Shown one piece after another: positions 16,311 through 25,594 of a DNA stretch of 64,000 nt. The notes beneath the pieces were generated by a model. That model was not told the origin of the DNA. It saw nothing but the letters and a program-made list of their open reading frames with translations, and made no database searches. Source of the stretch: Solirubrobacterales bacterium. Lineage in GTDB: Bacteria > Actinomycetota > Thermoleophilia > Solirubrobacterales > 70-9. The number at the start of each line of letters is the position of its first letter. Position 1 is the first letter of the stretch. The stretch lies in the NCBI GenBank assembly GCA_016712175.1, contig JADJRQ010000001.1, positions 930,001 through 994,000 of the forward strand, read 5' to 3'. The translations under genes were made by a program, and so were the position numbers.

Positions 16311-16866
16311 CGCTGACTCCGTTCGGTTCGTTCTTGATGCTCGGCAGCATTCATCTCTACGGCCTCTCTTCAGGGGTCGGGTCGAATCACACCTCACGAA
16401 ACTCGACCCGGAAAAGCAGGAGCTCCTCAGACCACAGGCCGGCAAACCGATCGGCGGTCTCGCTGAAGCCGTGGGGCCGACCAAACTTGACCCAACCGAC
16501 CTCAGACTCCTGTTCCTTTCGTGTCCCAACCCACCGCATGCATGGTTATCGGGCGGGCGATCGCGACCTCAAACGGGATGACCGGCCAACAGAACCTCAT
16601 TCAATTTGACGCTTTGATCGGACTCGACCACACCACCAAGCAATTTCGGGAGACAACCACAGATTGCTACCGCCAGCACCGCCGAGAGTTGATAGAAAGA
16701 ATCAGAAGTACCCGTAGAATTCTTTGGTCAGCGGCCGACTGACGGTCTGCCGAGATGCCGCATTTCCTTTGGATTGCCACGACTACCCCAGAACTCCGTT
16801 TGTGCGCGCCGAAAAGAGGAATCGTTGCCTTCACCCAGCAATCTCTGCTTCCCGCGCCAAGAGGCT

Positions 16867-18027
16867 CTAGCTGATTTCTTCCAGCGCGAACTTAGGGGTC
16901 GTTGTGGTTACCAGGGGACCGGGCACTAAGCCAAGGTTCTGCCGGACTCGAACGTGATTCGCACGACCATTCAACATTCGAAGAGGGTCGAAGAGGTGAA
17001 ACCCGGTTTGACTCCAGCCAGAATCAGCATCCTCGATGTCCCAAACGGGGATGATCAGGTTTGCGGGGGCCGGTATGGTAGTCACGAGGCTCGCATTTGG
17101 TGCCCAACCGCTGATGTGGAGCCAGCAATGCTCGGTCCCGAGGTACTCAAACAGGCTAGCATGCGATTTTGGCCCGGATGTGCCTTTGGGCTGAATTCCT
17201 ATCCCCAAGATGCACTTATTTACGATTGCGTGACGAATGTGAGTTTGGGATGAATGGCAAACAATACCCGTATAAACTCCGATAACCGTGAGGTGATCGG
17301 CATAGACGCTCTTCGAGTTTCCAGTATCTGGCAGACGAATGCCGAAGGCGTAGGCCGCAGTAGGTTGAATATTCGGGTTGGACTCATTGATGAATACGTC
17401 GGATATCCTGCAGCTAGTGAAAGTAGATAGGTCTACGCCGCTTAGACTAGGGTTGTCCGGCAAGGCAAAGTGAAGATTTGTGATCACGATATTCCATCCT
17501 GATGGCAATCCAGACCCGATCGTCTCCATGGTCGCACCACCTAAGATCGAGGGGCAGCCGTAGCTAGACGAATAGCCGAGACCTGTCTTCGTGGTCTTGA
17601 GCGCCGAGCGGATGGACTGCGCAGCTGAAACCCCCTTTAGCCGAATTGTACCTTGCGCGTTAGGGTCGTAGGGGATTGAGAGCAGTGAGTTACCGTTACG
17701 ATCGTGTCGTGGACCATTGCCAGATGGCCCGTTAACCAAGTAGACCCTTCTGTCAAATTGTATTGTCCCGCCGCCCGACGATACTGCCGCATCGATACAC
17801 CTCTGGATAGAGTCGGTATCGTCCACGTCTCCAGAGGCAGTGTAATCCTCTGGATAGAAGGTTTTAGTGTTCGGTGGGGTAGCTGATGACGCAGAGGCAT
17901 TGGCCGACTCTAGCTCCGAGTAGATGCCGATCGTAGCAGTGGCTAGTGCTGCGGTGGCAAGTACCTCCCGTCGCGTACGCCTGGCGGGATTGTTCGTATT
18001 CGAGGCTCTGTCTGTCTTGTGTTTCAC
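16867..18027 (-). CDS. exported right-handed beta-helix protein, third gene of operon
   Basis: 386 residues. A twin-arginine-type signal (RRTRREVLATAALATATIG, residues 17-35) is followed by FYPEDYTASGDVDDTDSIQRCIDAA, the pectate-lyase-superfamily opening (usually DYGAVGDGVTDDTxAIQ), GGTIQFDRRVYLV and a long series of short beta-strands expected of a solenoid. It is paralogous to the next two genes: CPSILGG, NPSLSGVDLS, IRLPDTGNS and HCWLHISGWAPN align with them throughout. The start overlaps the stop of the preceding gene (ATGA). Probably a cell-surface or secreted carbohydrate-binding or -cleaving protein. No catalytic residues can be assigned. Confidence 0.75.
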   Translation of the reverse strand: MKHKTDRASNTNNPARRTRREVLATAALATATIGIYSELESANASASSATPPNTKTFYPEDYTASGDVDDTDSIQRCIDAAVSSGGGTIQFDRRVYLVNGPSGNGPRHDRNGNSLLSIPYDPNAQGTIRLKGVSAAQSIRSALKTTKTGLGYSSSYGCPSILGGATMETIGSGLPSGWNIVITNLHFALPDNPSLSGVDLSTFTSCRISDVFINESNPNIQPTAAYAFGIRLPDTGNSKSVYADHLTVIGVYTGIVCHSSQTHIRHAIVNKCILGIGIQPKGTSGPKSHASLFEYLGTEHCWLHISGWAPNASLVTTIPAPANLIIPVWDIEDADSGWSQTGFHLFDPLRMLNGRANHVRVRQNLGLVPGPLVTTTTPKFALEEIS

Positions 18028-19358
18028 GCCATATCTACTGCGTTGGCGATATTCTTGAGAGAGAGGTTATTTCCTCCGATAACGGTGGCAGTAAGATCGT
18101 TGCCGGCCGTTGCAGCGCTGTTGACCCAGACGTAGTTTAGGCGTCCATACAGTTTGTTATCCCCGTCGGCTAAATGCAGAATCGTTGATCCCCAGCTAGG
18201 GGTTGACGAGGGCAACCTGTCCTGAATGTTCCAGACTTGAAGTACCAAGTAGAAGGTTCCCACAACGGTGAAGCCCGCCGGGGACCAACCTCCGATGTGA
18301 AACAAACAGGACTCAGTGTTTAGCATCCCGACAGAGGCAGAGAATGGCTCGTTTTCGTATGAGGGAAGCAGGTCGGATCTGTCCATCGCGAGACCAACAA
18401 AGCAATTCGTTGTTCGAAGATGGAGAACTTTCAGGTGGGCCGACGAAACAACAACGCCGGCAAAGAATCCTGAGACCGTAAGGTGATCAACAACGACTTG
18501 ACCAAAGTTGAGTCCCTGCGGCATCCGCACCCCGAATGAGTAAACCCTGGAAGGAGCGTTAGAAGTCAGTTCAGCTCGAACGAAAACTCGCTCGATCGTG
18601 GCGCGCCGGTGCCGGCTGAGGTCAATCCCACAGAGTTCGGGATTGGATGGGAGGACAATCTCCAGGTCGGCCATTGTCACGGTCCACATCGAGAAGGTAT
18701 TTCTGGCGGCAGGTTCGTCCGTAGGAAAGCCCAACTTTGCCTGCTCCGGCGTAGGGCCTCCTATGAGCGACGGGCACCCGAATGATGCCGAGTACGAAGC
18801 TCCAGTGAAGTTCGTCTCGACGACCGTCGATCCCTCCACTCCTCGAAGCTGCAACTCGAACTGCTCGTCCACGCTTGTGGAATAAGGTAAGCAAAGCATC
18901 GAATTGCCATGAGCTAGGTGATTGGGTCCACCGTCGGATCCCCCATTGACCAAGTAGGTGTTCGGACCGAACTGAATCGTTCCACCCTTGGCGAGCTGGA
19001 GAGCATCGATGCAGGCTTGAATCGCGTCCGTGTCGTCTGTCACCCCATCTCCCTCAGCCCCGTAGTTCTCGGGATAGAAAACAGCGGTGTTCGGCGGCGC
19101 TATTAGCGGTGGTGGATCCGCTTGTGCGTGGGAAGGCAGACCGGGTGAAAACGCCTCTGCGGCAGCGGCAAGTGTGACGATCCCCGCCGCGATCGCTGTT
19201 CGGCGACCGACATCGTAGGATGCTCCAACACTTGAGGCATCTCCCGCTCCAGGTTGGGAGTCGTGAGAATCGGTGCTTGATGTGGCACCAACAGGGGCTG
19301 ACTCTTCACACTTCTCGTGGCATAAGGGTTCACCGCGAGATATCCTGAGAGTCATCAA
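18024..19358 (-). CDS. exported right-handed beta-helix protein, second gene of operon
   Basis: 444 residues. The long N-terminus carries GRRTAIAAGIVTLAAAAEAF (residues about 51-70), a TAT-like signal. Then come FYPENYGAEGDGVTDDTDAIQACIDAL, GGTIQFGPNTYLVNGG, CPSLIGG, LPSNPELCGIDLSRHRRATIERVFV, VRMPQGLNFG and LFHIGGWSPAG. The DGVTDDTDAIQ motif is the textbook opening of pectate-lyase-like beta-helix proteins. ATGA overlaps at both ends with its two paralogues show tight translational coupling. The tandem triplication suggests subunits of one surface assembly or diversified binding specificities (inference). Confidence 0.78.
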   Translation of the reverse strand: MMTLRISRGEPLCHEKCEESAPVGATSSTDSHDSQPGAGDASSVGASYDVGRRTAIAAGIVTLAAAAEAFSPGLPSHAQADPPPLIAPPNTAVFYPENYGAEGDGVTDDTDAIQACIDALQLAKGGTIQFGPNTYLVNGGSDGGPNHLAHGNSMLCLPYSTSVDEQFELQLRGVEGSTVVETNFTGASYSASFGCPSLIGGPTPEQAKLGFPTDEPAARNTFSMWTVTMADLEIVLPSNPELCGIDLSRHRRATIERVFVRAELTSNAPSRVYSFGVRMPQGLNFGQVVVDHLTVSGFFAGVVVSSAHLKVLHLRTTNCFVGLAMDRSDLLPSYENEPFSASVGMLNTESCLFHIGGWSPAGFTVVGTFYLVLQVWNIQDRLPSSTPSWGSTILHLADGDNKLYGRLNYVWVNSAATAGNDLTATVIGGNNLSLKNIANAVDMA

Positions 19359-20651
19359 AAGCCACCTGGCAATGCGATGTTGCGTTTTGTGACGGAAGCA
19401 CCTCCAAGAGTAGCCAGAAGGCCTCCGACAGTGCCTGAGCCGCTGATGCGCTGATAATTGAGCTTTCCGAATATTCGGTTTCTAGGATCGTGAAGGTGTA
19501 GAACCGTGGGAAACGTGCCACCTGAAGAGTCCCGAATATTCCAACTGTGGATAACAACGTAGAAACCACCCGTCAATTCAGTGAGACCCGTTGGCTTCCA
19601 GCCGCCAATATGCAAGTAACAGTATTCCGTGGAGAGCATGTCAATCGCCGCGCCATGAGAGTCGTTTGCATAGTCGGGCGGGTCGTTAGCTCCTTCTAGT
19701 CCCTAGGCCAATGACGCACTTGGCGATTCGCGCTTGGGATATCTGAAGGTGAGCTGTGAAACCCACCAGGCCAACATAAAACCCGGTGGCGGTGACTTGG
19801 TCAAGAGTGTTGCGTCCTGAGTTGAGGCCTTGTGGCATTCTAATTCCAAAGGCATTTGGTTTGTAGGGGATTGCATCAGGAAGCGTCGTCGATACATTCA
19901 CGCGTTCAGCTGAAGCCCGCCGATGGCGACTCAAGTCGATAGCTGACAAGGAAGGGTTTGAGGGGAGGACGACGTTGATATCGGCGATGGCGATACCGAA
20001 GGCTGAGAAGTCGTTTCGAGCGGCTTGAGAAATTTGGGCAGATGTAGCACCCGGCATGCTGCTCGCGGCGTCAGCGAGCGCTTGCTCCGGAGTGCGACCA
20101 CCAATCACGGAAGGACAGCCGTATGTTGCCGAAAAAGGATCGCCTGCGAATCCACTGTAGGTGGACTTAATGATGGTTTGTCTCGGCACTCCTTGCAACC
20201 GAACGTTGTGTTGGGCGTTGCTATTGGTGCTGTAGGGGAGCCGCAACATGCTGTACCCGCCGCCTGCGGGTGTCGGACCCCGCGAAGGCTTCGGAACACC
20301 GTTGACGAAAGAAGGTCCGTTCACCAAGTAGGTCTTTGGTCCGAACTGGACTATTCCCCCATTCGTTCCGGCCGTAGGACGTGAAACATCGGCCATGGCG
20401 TCGATGCAACTCTGTATGGCGTCTGTATCGTCGGTGACCCCGTCCCCGACGGCACCGTAGTCCTCGGGATATAACGTCGCCTCGTTTCTTGGAGCTCCAA
20501 CCGCCAAATCTGCGTAAGCTAACGAAGGTCCGCGGGGTGAGGCTCCCGCGGAGAGTGCGAGGGCGGCAAGGCCAGCAGTAGTTACGGCAGAACGTCTGCT
20601 GGAGCGAAGGGGATTTGGCTCTCCATGGTCGTTAACATCCTTGTCTGTCAC
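19355..20651 (-). pseudogene. exported right-handed beta-helix protein, first gene of operon, frameshifted
   Basis: The start is the GTG at 20651 with GAGAGG upstream. The signal region is SSRRSAVTTAGLAALALSAG; then YPEDYGAVGDGVTDDTDAIQ, GGIVQFGPKTYLVNGP, CPSVIGGRTPEQAL, NPSLSAIDLSRHRRASAERV and IRMPQGLNSGRN, colinear with the second gene. After AKCVIGLG the frame breaks near 19703: one extra A leads to a stop at 19686. Skipping it gives GLEGANDPPDY and rejoins the frame ending ATEYCYLHIGGW-type sequence (here STEYCYLHIGGW) to the stop at 19355. The lesion is a single base, so sequence error is as likely as inactivation. Full length would be about 431 residues. Confidence 0.75.
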
Positions 20652-20789
20652 TTCGGTTCGCCTCTCGCGGGTCTGTGGACGAGTCTCTGAGCTAGGCCAC
20701 CTGACGCTATCCGCACGAGTCTGGGGAGAGAGGGTTGCCAGCGCAAGGGATCCCGTCCTAGAGCTAAATAGTGCGGCTGAATGAACTGT

Positions 20790-20805
20790 GTTGTCTGTAG
20801 ACAAC
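20790..20805. promoter_or_regulatory. 16-bp palindrome upstream of the beta-helix operon
   Basis: GTTGTCTGTAGACAAC has perfect 7-bp arms around GT, 139 bp upstream of the first beta-helix start and about 260 bp before the divergent glycosyltransferase gene. Fourteen bases including its left arm (GTGTTGTCTGTAGA) recur at 23157-23170 just before the XRE regulator gene. Candidate operator of that regulator. The rest of 20652-21065 shows no gene. Confidence 0.5.
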
Positions 20806-21065
20806 TTTTCGTACGTCACTCCAACGATGGACCAGAGGCCAGATCCGTACCGCCCCCTCCAAGGACCGATATGGCCCATCAACATGGACTTCGTCAGCGC
20901 TTCACGCGAGGGTGCCGCAGCATCTTGATTTGCTCAAGGCTGAAAGTTTGCTTGCCATAAGATTGGGGAGAGTGAAGTCGACCGCTGAAACCCGTGCTGT
21001 CAAACTAAGGTCCCCAGGCAGATCACACCTCGCAAGAGTTGTCTCGTGATTTGGGGAAGGAACCT

Positions 21066-22901
21066 GTGAGTTGGTCAGGTTTGAAAAGCTTGGCCCGAAG
21101 CGACCGAGCTAGCCTGGTACTTGGGTCAATAGTCGCAATAACCTTGTGCGGTGCGGTGGCCCAGGCTCTCGTCGGAGCACTATCGGTAGGTATATCGACC
21201 GACGAAGCGATTCAGGTACTTCGTACCAGTACTTGGATCAACGATGGTTGGTTCCTGCCGAACAACTATCTCTCAGATGGAGACCCAATTCCGGATGTCG
21301 GCTCCATTACGTACGTATATGGACCGGCATTCTCAGCGATCTCCCATGCAATTAACGTGATGGTGGGTAATGAGTCTCTGAGTTCCGTATCGATTACCAA
21401 GAGTGCGTGGTCCGTGCGGCACATGACTGTCGCGATGACGGGTCTCGCGACGTCGGGTGTGGTGGGGCTAGGGGTTTGGTCTCTCACCCGCTCACGACTC
21501 TTCGCGTTATGGTCGGTCGCGGCGCTATTGGCAATTCCATTGTGGACAGGTATGAGTTTCTTCAATCCCAAAGATGTTCCGGTCGGTGCCGGCTACACCT
21601 GTCTCACTGTGGGCCTCATTTTGGCTTTGGACGACAAATGGTTGTTGAAGAGCTTCCGTATTCGTTCCTTCCTCACAGGAGGTCTTATTGCCGTGGGTTT
21701 ATTCCTCGCCGTTGGAACACGACTCGCGATGTGGATTCCGCTTACTTTCTCGCTGATTGGTTTTGGTGTCTTGTTGCCCATAATGGCTCCGCAGTTTGAA
21801 GGCACGCTGGGCAGTCGTGCGCGTTTGGGGATGGTCCTGATTGGGAGTGCGGCGGGCACGGCAGCATTAATAGCTGTGTACCCGACGGTGTTCTTAGATC
21901 CGTTGAGTTTCCTTTCTCGGTCCGTGTCTGCGTCTTCGAACTACCCTCACCCTACGGTTACCTTCACGGCGGGTCACACCCTGACGCAGAATCCACCTTG
22001 GTGGTACTTGCCAGTGTGGGGTTTCGCGGCAACACCGATCTTGATCGGCATCGCGTTCTGCTTAGGATTTGTAACAACGATTCATAAACTGTTTCGTGGC
22101 TGGAAAGACGGCTTGACAAGCTGGAAACAAGAGGTTCGACAACGGCGAGAGTTGCCCACTCTCTTGGCGATCGGGCAAGTTTGCGTCCTTCCACTGGCAA
22201 GCATAATTGTCGGAGCGAGTATGTACAGTGGGTTTCGACAACACCTCTACGTTATGCCCGCGTTGGCCATACTGGCCGGGGTCGGTTCATTTCGCGCCTG
22301 GACTATCCTTCGTGAGGATCATCGAGGCAAGGGGGGGCTGAATGCGCTCACGATCCTGCTGTCCCTAGCGTTACTCGTTCCAATGGTGGAGGGGGCGATG
22401 CTCTCGCCTTACAACTACACATACATCAATCCAATAGCTGGATTGAAAGGCATTAACTCAAAGTGGGAGACCGATTTCTGGTGGACGAGCTCGCGGGAGG
22501 CGCTGTCGAAGATTCCACCGAATATTGCGCCCCTCTGTACTTCTGAGCTTATTCCACGTCGAAACATTTTCGCTCAGATATACGTCTTCGATTGCCGAAA
22601 TCAACCTCAGTTTGGGCCTTACCTAGATGAGGACTCCCGTGAAAGCGACCCTCCCGGAAACCCGACTCGGAAGAGCTGGGTGATTGCGAGAGCACGCGGC
22701 GGCGACACGGTCCCAGGGTTCTGTACGGAAAAGTCAGAGGTGAGTAGATGGCTTCGCGGGGAAAGAGTTTTGATGGCCCGAATTCTTCTTTGTGACACTA
22801 AGTATCTGAAATTCCTTCAGGGGGTACTAGACCCCAATCGTCAAAACGTCCATGCGAGCGATGGCACACAGTTCTCCACGTTTGAGAGGGGTGGCCGATA
22901 G
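21066..22901 (+). CDS. GT-C fold membrane glycosyltransferase
   Basis: 611 residues from the GTG at 21066, chosen because GAAGGA lies just upstream; the frame opens at a TTG at 21039. There are about ten hydrophobic helices. The first extracytoplasmic loop begins ISTDEAIQ, with the acidic residue pair typical of polyprenyl-phosphate-sugar-dependent (PMT/ArnT-like) transferases. FFNPKDVPVGAGYT and QNPPWWYLPVW are further marks of the dolichyl/polyprenyl mannosyltransferase type. The C-terminal 130 residues are a soluble extracytoplasmic part with several Cys. It should transfer a sugar outside the membrane. Divergent from the exported beta-helix operon, whose products are possible acceptors (inference). 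Confidence 0.75.
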   Translation: MSWSGLKSLARSDRASLVLGSIVAITLCGAVAQALVGALSVGISTDEAIQVLRTSTWINDGWFLPNNYLSDGDPIPDVGSITYVYGPAFSAISHAINVMVGNESLSSVSITKSAWSVRHMTVAMTGLATSGVVGLGVWSLTRSRLFALWSVAALLAIPLWTGMSFFNPKDVPVGAGYTCLTVGLILALDDKWLLKSFRIRSFLTGGLIAVGLFLAVGTRLAMWIPLTFSLIGFGVLLPIMAPQFEGTLGSRARLGMVLIGSAAGTAALIAVYPTVFLDPLSFLSRSVSASSNYPHPTVTFTAGHTLTQNPPWWYLPVWGFAATPILIGIAFCLGFVTTIHKLFRGWKDGLTSWKQEVRQRRELPTLLAIGQVCVLPLASIIVGASMYSGFRQHLYVMPALAILAGVGSFRAWTILREDHRGKGGLNALTILLSLALLVPMVEGAMLSPYNYTYINPIAGLKGINSKWETDFWWTSSREALSKIPPNIAPLCTSELIPRRNIFAQIYVFDCRNQPQFGPYLDEDSRESDPPGNPTRKSWVIARARGGDTVPGFCTEKSEVSRWLRGERVLMARILLCDTKYLKFLQGVLDPNRQNVHASDGTQFSTFERGGR

Positions 22902-23156
22902 TAGTAACCAGAGCTCGGCTGTGCTCTATTCAACCGAGTACCTATGGTCGGAAGTCGGTTTCCGACAAGACTTGCCTGCGGAGGTGGATTGCCGACCTAT
23001 TCGACCATCTACAGCCTCGAACGGATTGAACTCTGCGTGACATCGCGGAATGCATGCTGGAAGAGGCCTCAGGCTCGGTGTGCGTGAGGGCCACTCCGAT
23101 CGATCGGACAATCACCTCAGGCCTTAGGCTACTCGCTAGTAGAGCAGAAACGAAAC

Positions 23157-23181
23157 GTGTTGTCTGTAGAGGTTTTGTCTG
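23157..23181 (+). promoter_or_regulatory. XRE gene upstream element sharing the palindrome half-site
   Basis: GTGTTGTCTGTAGA at 23157-23170 is identical to 20788-20801. A second TTGTCTG follows at 23174-23180. The element ends about 20 bp before the start of the XRE gene, a place suited to autoregulation. The remaining part of 22902-23202 shows nothing recognisable. Confidence 0.45.
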
Positions 23182-23202
23182 CATATAGGCACTATCTAGG
23201 GA

Positions 23203-23430
23203 ATGAATGTTCAAGATAAGTTCGCCAATGCACTGCGCGCGCGGCGGAAAGAGCTCAAGCTTTCCCAAGAGGAACTTGGCGATCTATGCGGCATTCATCG
23301 AACCGAAATCTCGCTCCTAGAACGGTCGGGTAGGGATCCCCGCCTGACAACGATCGTCAAGATTTCCCGAGCCCTCGAGATAGAACCTTCTAGGCTCATC
23401 GAGGGCATTGATCTTCCCCCGAAGGGTTGA
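23203..23430 (+). CDS. XRE family helix-turn-helix regulator
   Basis: 75 residues, essentially one Cro/CI-type domain: FANALRARRKELKLSQEELGDLCGIHRTEISLLERSGRDPRL with the usual SQEEL...HRTEIS..ER turn, then ALEIEPSRLIEGI. Small stand-alone regulators of this size often control a neighbouring operon. The shared 14-bp motif points to the beta-helix operon and to itself. Confidence 0.85.
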   Translation: MNVQDKFANALRARRKELKLSQEELGDLCGIHRTEISLLERSGRDPRLTTIVKISRALEIEPSRLIEGIDLPPKG

Positions 23431-23539
23431 CACGCTGATCGAGCCAGGGAACGCCTGGTAGAGAGCTCCCAATGTTCGTTTCTCCCCAGGGCTGGGGAGG
23501 AAGTGGAACTAACCCGCTGATCCGGTCACGGGTTGTCTT

Positions 23540-24419
23540 TCAGGGTGAAGCTATCGCGTAGGTCTTTTTGAGGGGGAGGAATTCCTCCCCCTCAAACTCG
23601 GCGGGTGAGATCCAGCCGAGCCGGGAGTGTCGTCGTTTGCGGTTATAGAACGTTTCGATGTAGTCGAACACCTCGGTTTTCAGTTCCTGTCGCTCGGGCC
23701 ATCTTCGCTGGTAGATCAGCTCCTTCTTGAGCGTCGCGAAGAACGTCTCTGCGACCGAGTTGTCGCAAGCGGTCCCGACTTTGCCCCTCGATCTGGCGAT
23801 CCCGTTGTCCCGGGCTTTCTGTCCAAACGCCAAACTGACGTATTGCTTGGGTTCAAGGGGTCGTCGCTTGATCGCCATCTTGAGGGCATCGGTCACGAGC
23901 TCGGCTCTCATGTGATCGGCCATTGACCAGCCAACGATCCGGCGGGAGTAGAGGTCCTGAACGGCGGCCAAGTAGACCCAGCCCTGCCAGGACTTCAGGT
24001 AGGTGATGTCGGCGACCCCCTTTCGTGTTCGGCTCGGTCGCGGTGAAATCGCGAACCAGCAGGTCATCGGCGACCCGAAAGCGGAGAACCTGAATCGTGG
24101 CCTTACCGCGCTTTTTCTTGACCAGGCCAGAGATCTCGGCCTAGCGCATCAGCCGGGCAACTCTCTTCTTGCCTACCTTGACCCCATGAACCATCCGGAG
24201 TTCCGCATGGATTCTCGGGGCGCCGTAGACGCGCCGGTTGTCCTGGTGGATCTCTTTGATCTTCTCGGTAATCCAGACGTCCTCGAGCTCGCGTTGGCAA
24301 GGAACTCTTCGTTCCCAGTCGTAAAAGCCGGGGCGGGAAACCCCGAGCAGCTCGCAGCTCACCTTCACCGGGGTCTTTTTGGCCTTCTCCGCTTCAACCA
24401 GCCGGAACTTGTCGCTCAC
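23540..24419 (-). pseudogene. IS3 orfB transposase, triply broken
   Basis: From the ATG at 24419: FRLVEAEKAKKTPVKVSCEL, GVSRPGFYDWERR and RRVYGAPRIHAELR, normal IS3 orfB. After RVARLMR an in-frame TAG (24141-24143) appears; the same frame continues AEISGLVKKKRGKATIQVLR. Near 24018-24022 an extra G in a run of five shifts the frame to GVADITYLKSWQGWVYLAAV. Later RRPLEPKQYVSLAFGQ lacks the HHSDxGSQ segment, so the second catalytic Asp is deleted. VGTACDNSVAETFFATLKKEL keeps the Glu. Three independent lesions show genuine decay. Confidence 0.85.
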
Positions 24420-24700
24420 TGGTCGGCCGCGAAGAAGGCCGCGGCTCGTTTGAGCAGGTCCCTCTCCTGCTTGAGTCTCACATTCTCTCTTCGGAGCTTC
24501 CGCAGCTCCTCACGCTCCTCGGTGTTCAGGCCGTCCTTGCGGATTCCCTGATCACGCTCGAACCGGCGCACCCAGTTCGTGACCGACTGCGGCGAGCAGC
24601 CAAGGGCTTGCGCAACATGGCCGGCCGATCGGCCGGCACGGACCATCTGAACTGCCTCCTGCTTGAACTCATCGGGGTATGCGGAGTGGGTTCTTGGCAT
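24416..24700 (-). CDS. IS3 family OrfA
   Basis: 94 residues: RTHSAYPDEFKQEAVQMVRAG, then a helix-turn-helix (SAGHVAQALGCSPQSVTNWV) and a leucine-zipper-like C-terminus (EREELRKLRRENVRLKQERD) ending KRAAAFFAADQ. This is the standard DNA-binding and dimerisation protein of IS3 elements. It overlaps orfB by four bases. Confidence 0.88.
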   Translation of the reverse strand: MPRTHSAYPDEFKQEAVQMVRAGRSAGHVAQALGCSPQSVTNWVRRFERDQGIRKDGLNTEEREELRKLRRENVRLKQERDLLKRAAAFFAADQ

Positions 24701-24852
24701 CTTCGGAACCTGTCCTTCTGGGCTTTCCGCGGAAAGCCTTCAGGTGCCCGAATTAGCGGGTTAGTTCCACGCCTTAGAAATTGGCGAATGGAATCAAGAC
24801 GGGATCGAAACCGCAGGCTAGCCTCTAACTGGGCGGGCCTACTGGCCTGGAC

Positions 24853-25194
24853 TTACGCTGCAAGGGAGATAAGGTCACCACTCTCGGCGACTTCGTCGAG
24901 AACTTTCGCGGCTCTCGCGAGTCTTTCCCCAACTTTCGAGAGGGTGTAGTGGGTGGCGATTGGCGGCCCCGTATCGACCGTTCTTTGGACGATTCCAATC
25001 TCTCTAAGTTCAACGAGACGTCCGCCTAGAGTTTTCCTTGCGATAGTCGGGAATCGTCGGTCGATTTCATTGAAGCGGGCCGATCCCTGCCGATCCAGGA
25101 GCAGAAGGATCTGGATAGTTCCCCGGCGCTGGAAAATGCGCCAGACGAGGGGCTCATCGAATCTCCGTTCTCGCTTCAACTCTTCTCCATTCAT
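24853..25194 (-). CDS. HxlR-type winged-helix regulator
   Basis: 113 residues. WRIFQRRGTIQILLLLDRQG, SARFNEIDRRFPTIARKTLGGRLVELREIGIVQR and the wing THYTLSKVGERL follow the HxlR layout, in which the first segment usually reads GGKWTxxIL. It lacks the N-terminal sensor cysteine common in the family. It is a close paralogue of the gene at 25304-25594. A TAGTGGGAACTTCC motif lies about 52-66 bp upstream. Confidence 0.75.
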   Translation of the reverse strand: MNGEELKRERRFDEPLVWRIFQRRGTIQILLLLDRQGSARFNEIDRRFPTIARKTLGGRLVELREIGIVQRTVDTGPPIATHYTLSKVGERLARAAKVLDEVAESGDLISLAA

Positions 25195-25245
25195 CCTCAG
25201 GATACGCCCCTGCCGCCGGGGTTCCCCCAGGCCGACCGAGTGGAA

Positions 25246-25260
25246 TAGTGGGAACTTCCA
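25246..25260. promoter_or_regulatory. TAGTGGGAACTTCC motif before HxlR gene
   Basis: The 14 bases TAGTGGGAACTTCC recur at 26351-26364, where they form most of a perfect palindrome next to the MarR start. A common regulator for both genes would explain this. Confidence 0.4.
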
Positions 25261-25303
25261 GCTAACGCGAGAAGACTACAAGCCGCTAGGGCGGCAATTA
25301 CAA

Positions 25304-25594
25304 CTAGGCGGGTTGGCCGGCTCCGGGAATGAAATCGCTACGGGCCACTTTGTCGAGTTGCACCGCAGCCAAGGCGAGCTCGCCCCCAAGCGGGCTGAGG
25401 TAATAGTTAGTTGCTATCGGCGGTCCCTCCTCGACCTGTCTGACGATCAAAGTTAGTTCCCGAAGCTCAGTCAAGCGTTCAGCGATGACAGTTCGGTGGA
25501 TCGTAGGCAGGCTTTCGACGATTGCCGTAAATCGAAGGCCCGTGGTCTCATTCAGAAGAAGCAGTATCGGAATGGTTCCTCGTCGTTGAAACAC
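25304..25594 (-). CDS. HxlR-type winged-helix regulator, paralogue
   Basis: 95-96 residues: VFQRRGTIPILLLLNETTG, RLTELRELTLIVRQVEEGPPIAT and NYYLSPLGGELA align along their length with the product at 24853. The only start is a GTG at 25594 inside the first helix; upstream frame sequence (DEPVVWQ) matches the sister protein's DEPLVWR but has no start codon before a stop. The N-terminus may therefore be lost or translation may begin at an unusual codon. From 25595 to 25993 no convincing gene is seen. Confidence 0.6.
   Translation of the reverse strand: MFQRRGTIPILLLLNETTGLRFTAIVESLPTIHRTVIAERLTELRELTLIVRQVEEGPPIATNYYLSPLGGELALAAVQLDKVARSDFIPGAGQPA

Larger units (their letters stand above)
23504..24769 (-). 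mobile_element. IS3-family element, inactive
   Basis: Ends are near-perfect inverted repeats: TGGAACTAACCCGCTGAT from 23504 and its complement (one mismatch) ending at 24769. The element is 1,266 bp, a normal IS3 size, with orfA and a broken orfB on the minus strand. The three bases flanking each side differ (AAG, CGC), so no target duplication is preserved. Bases 23431-23503 before it hold no gene. Confidence 0.85.

Noticed and set aside
16521..16742. 73-codon plus-strand frame between IS21 and the beta-helix operon
   Set aside because: No ribosome site, no recognised motif and unremarkable composition; not distinguishable from chance.
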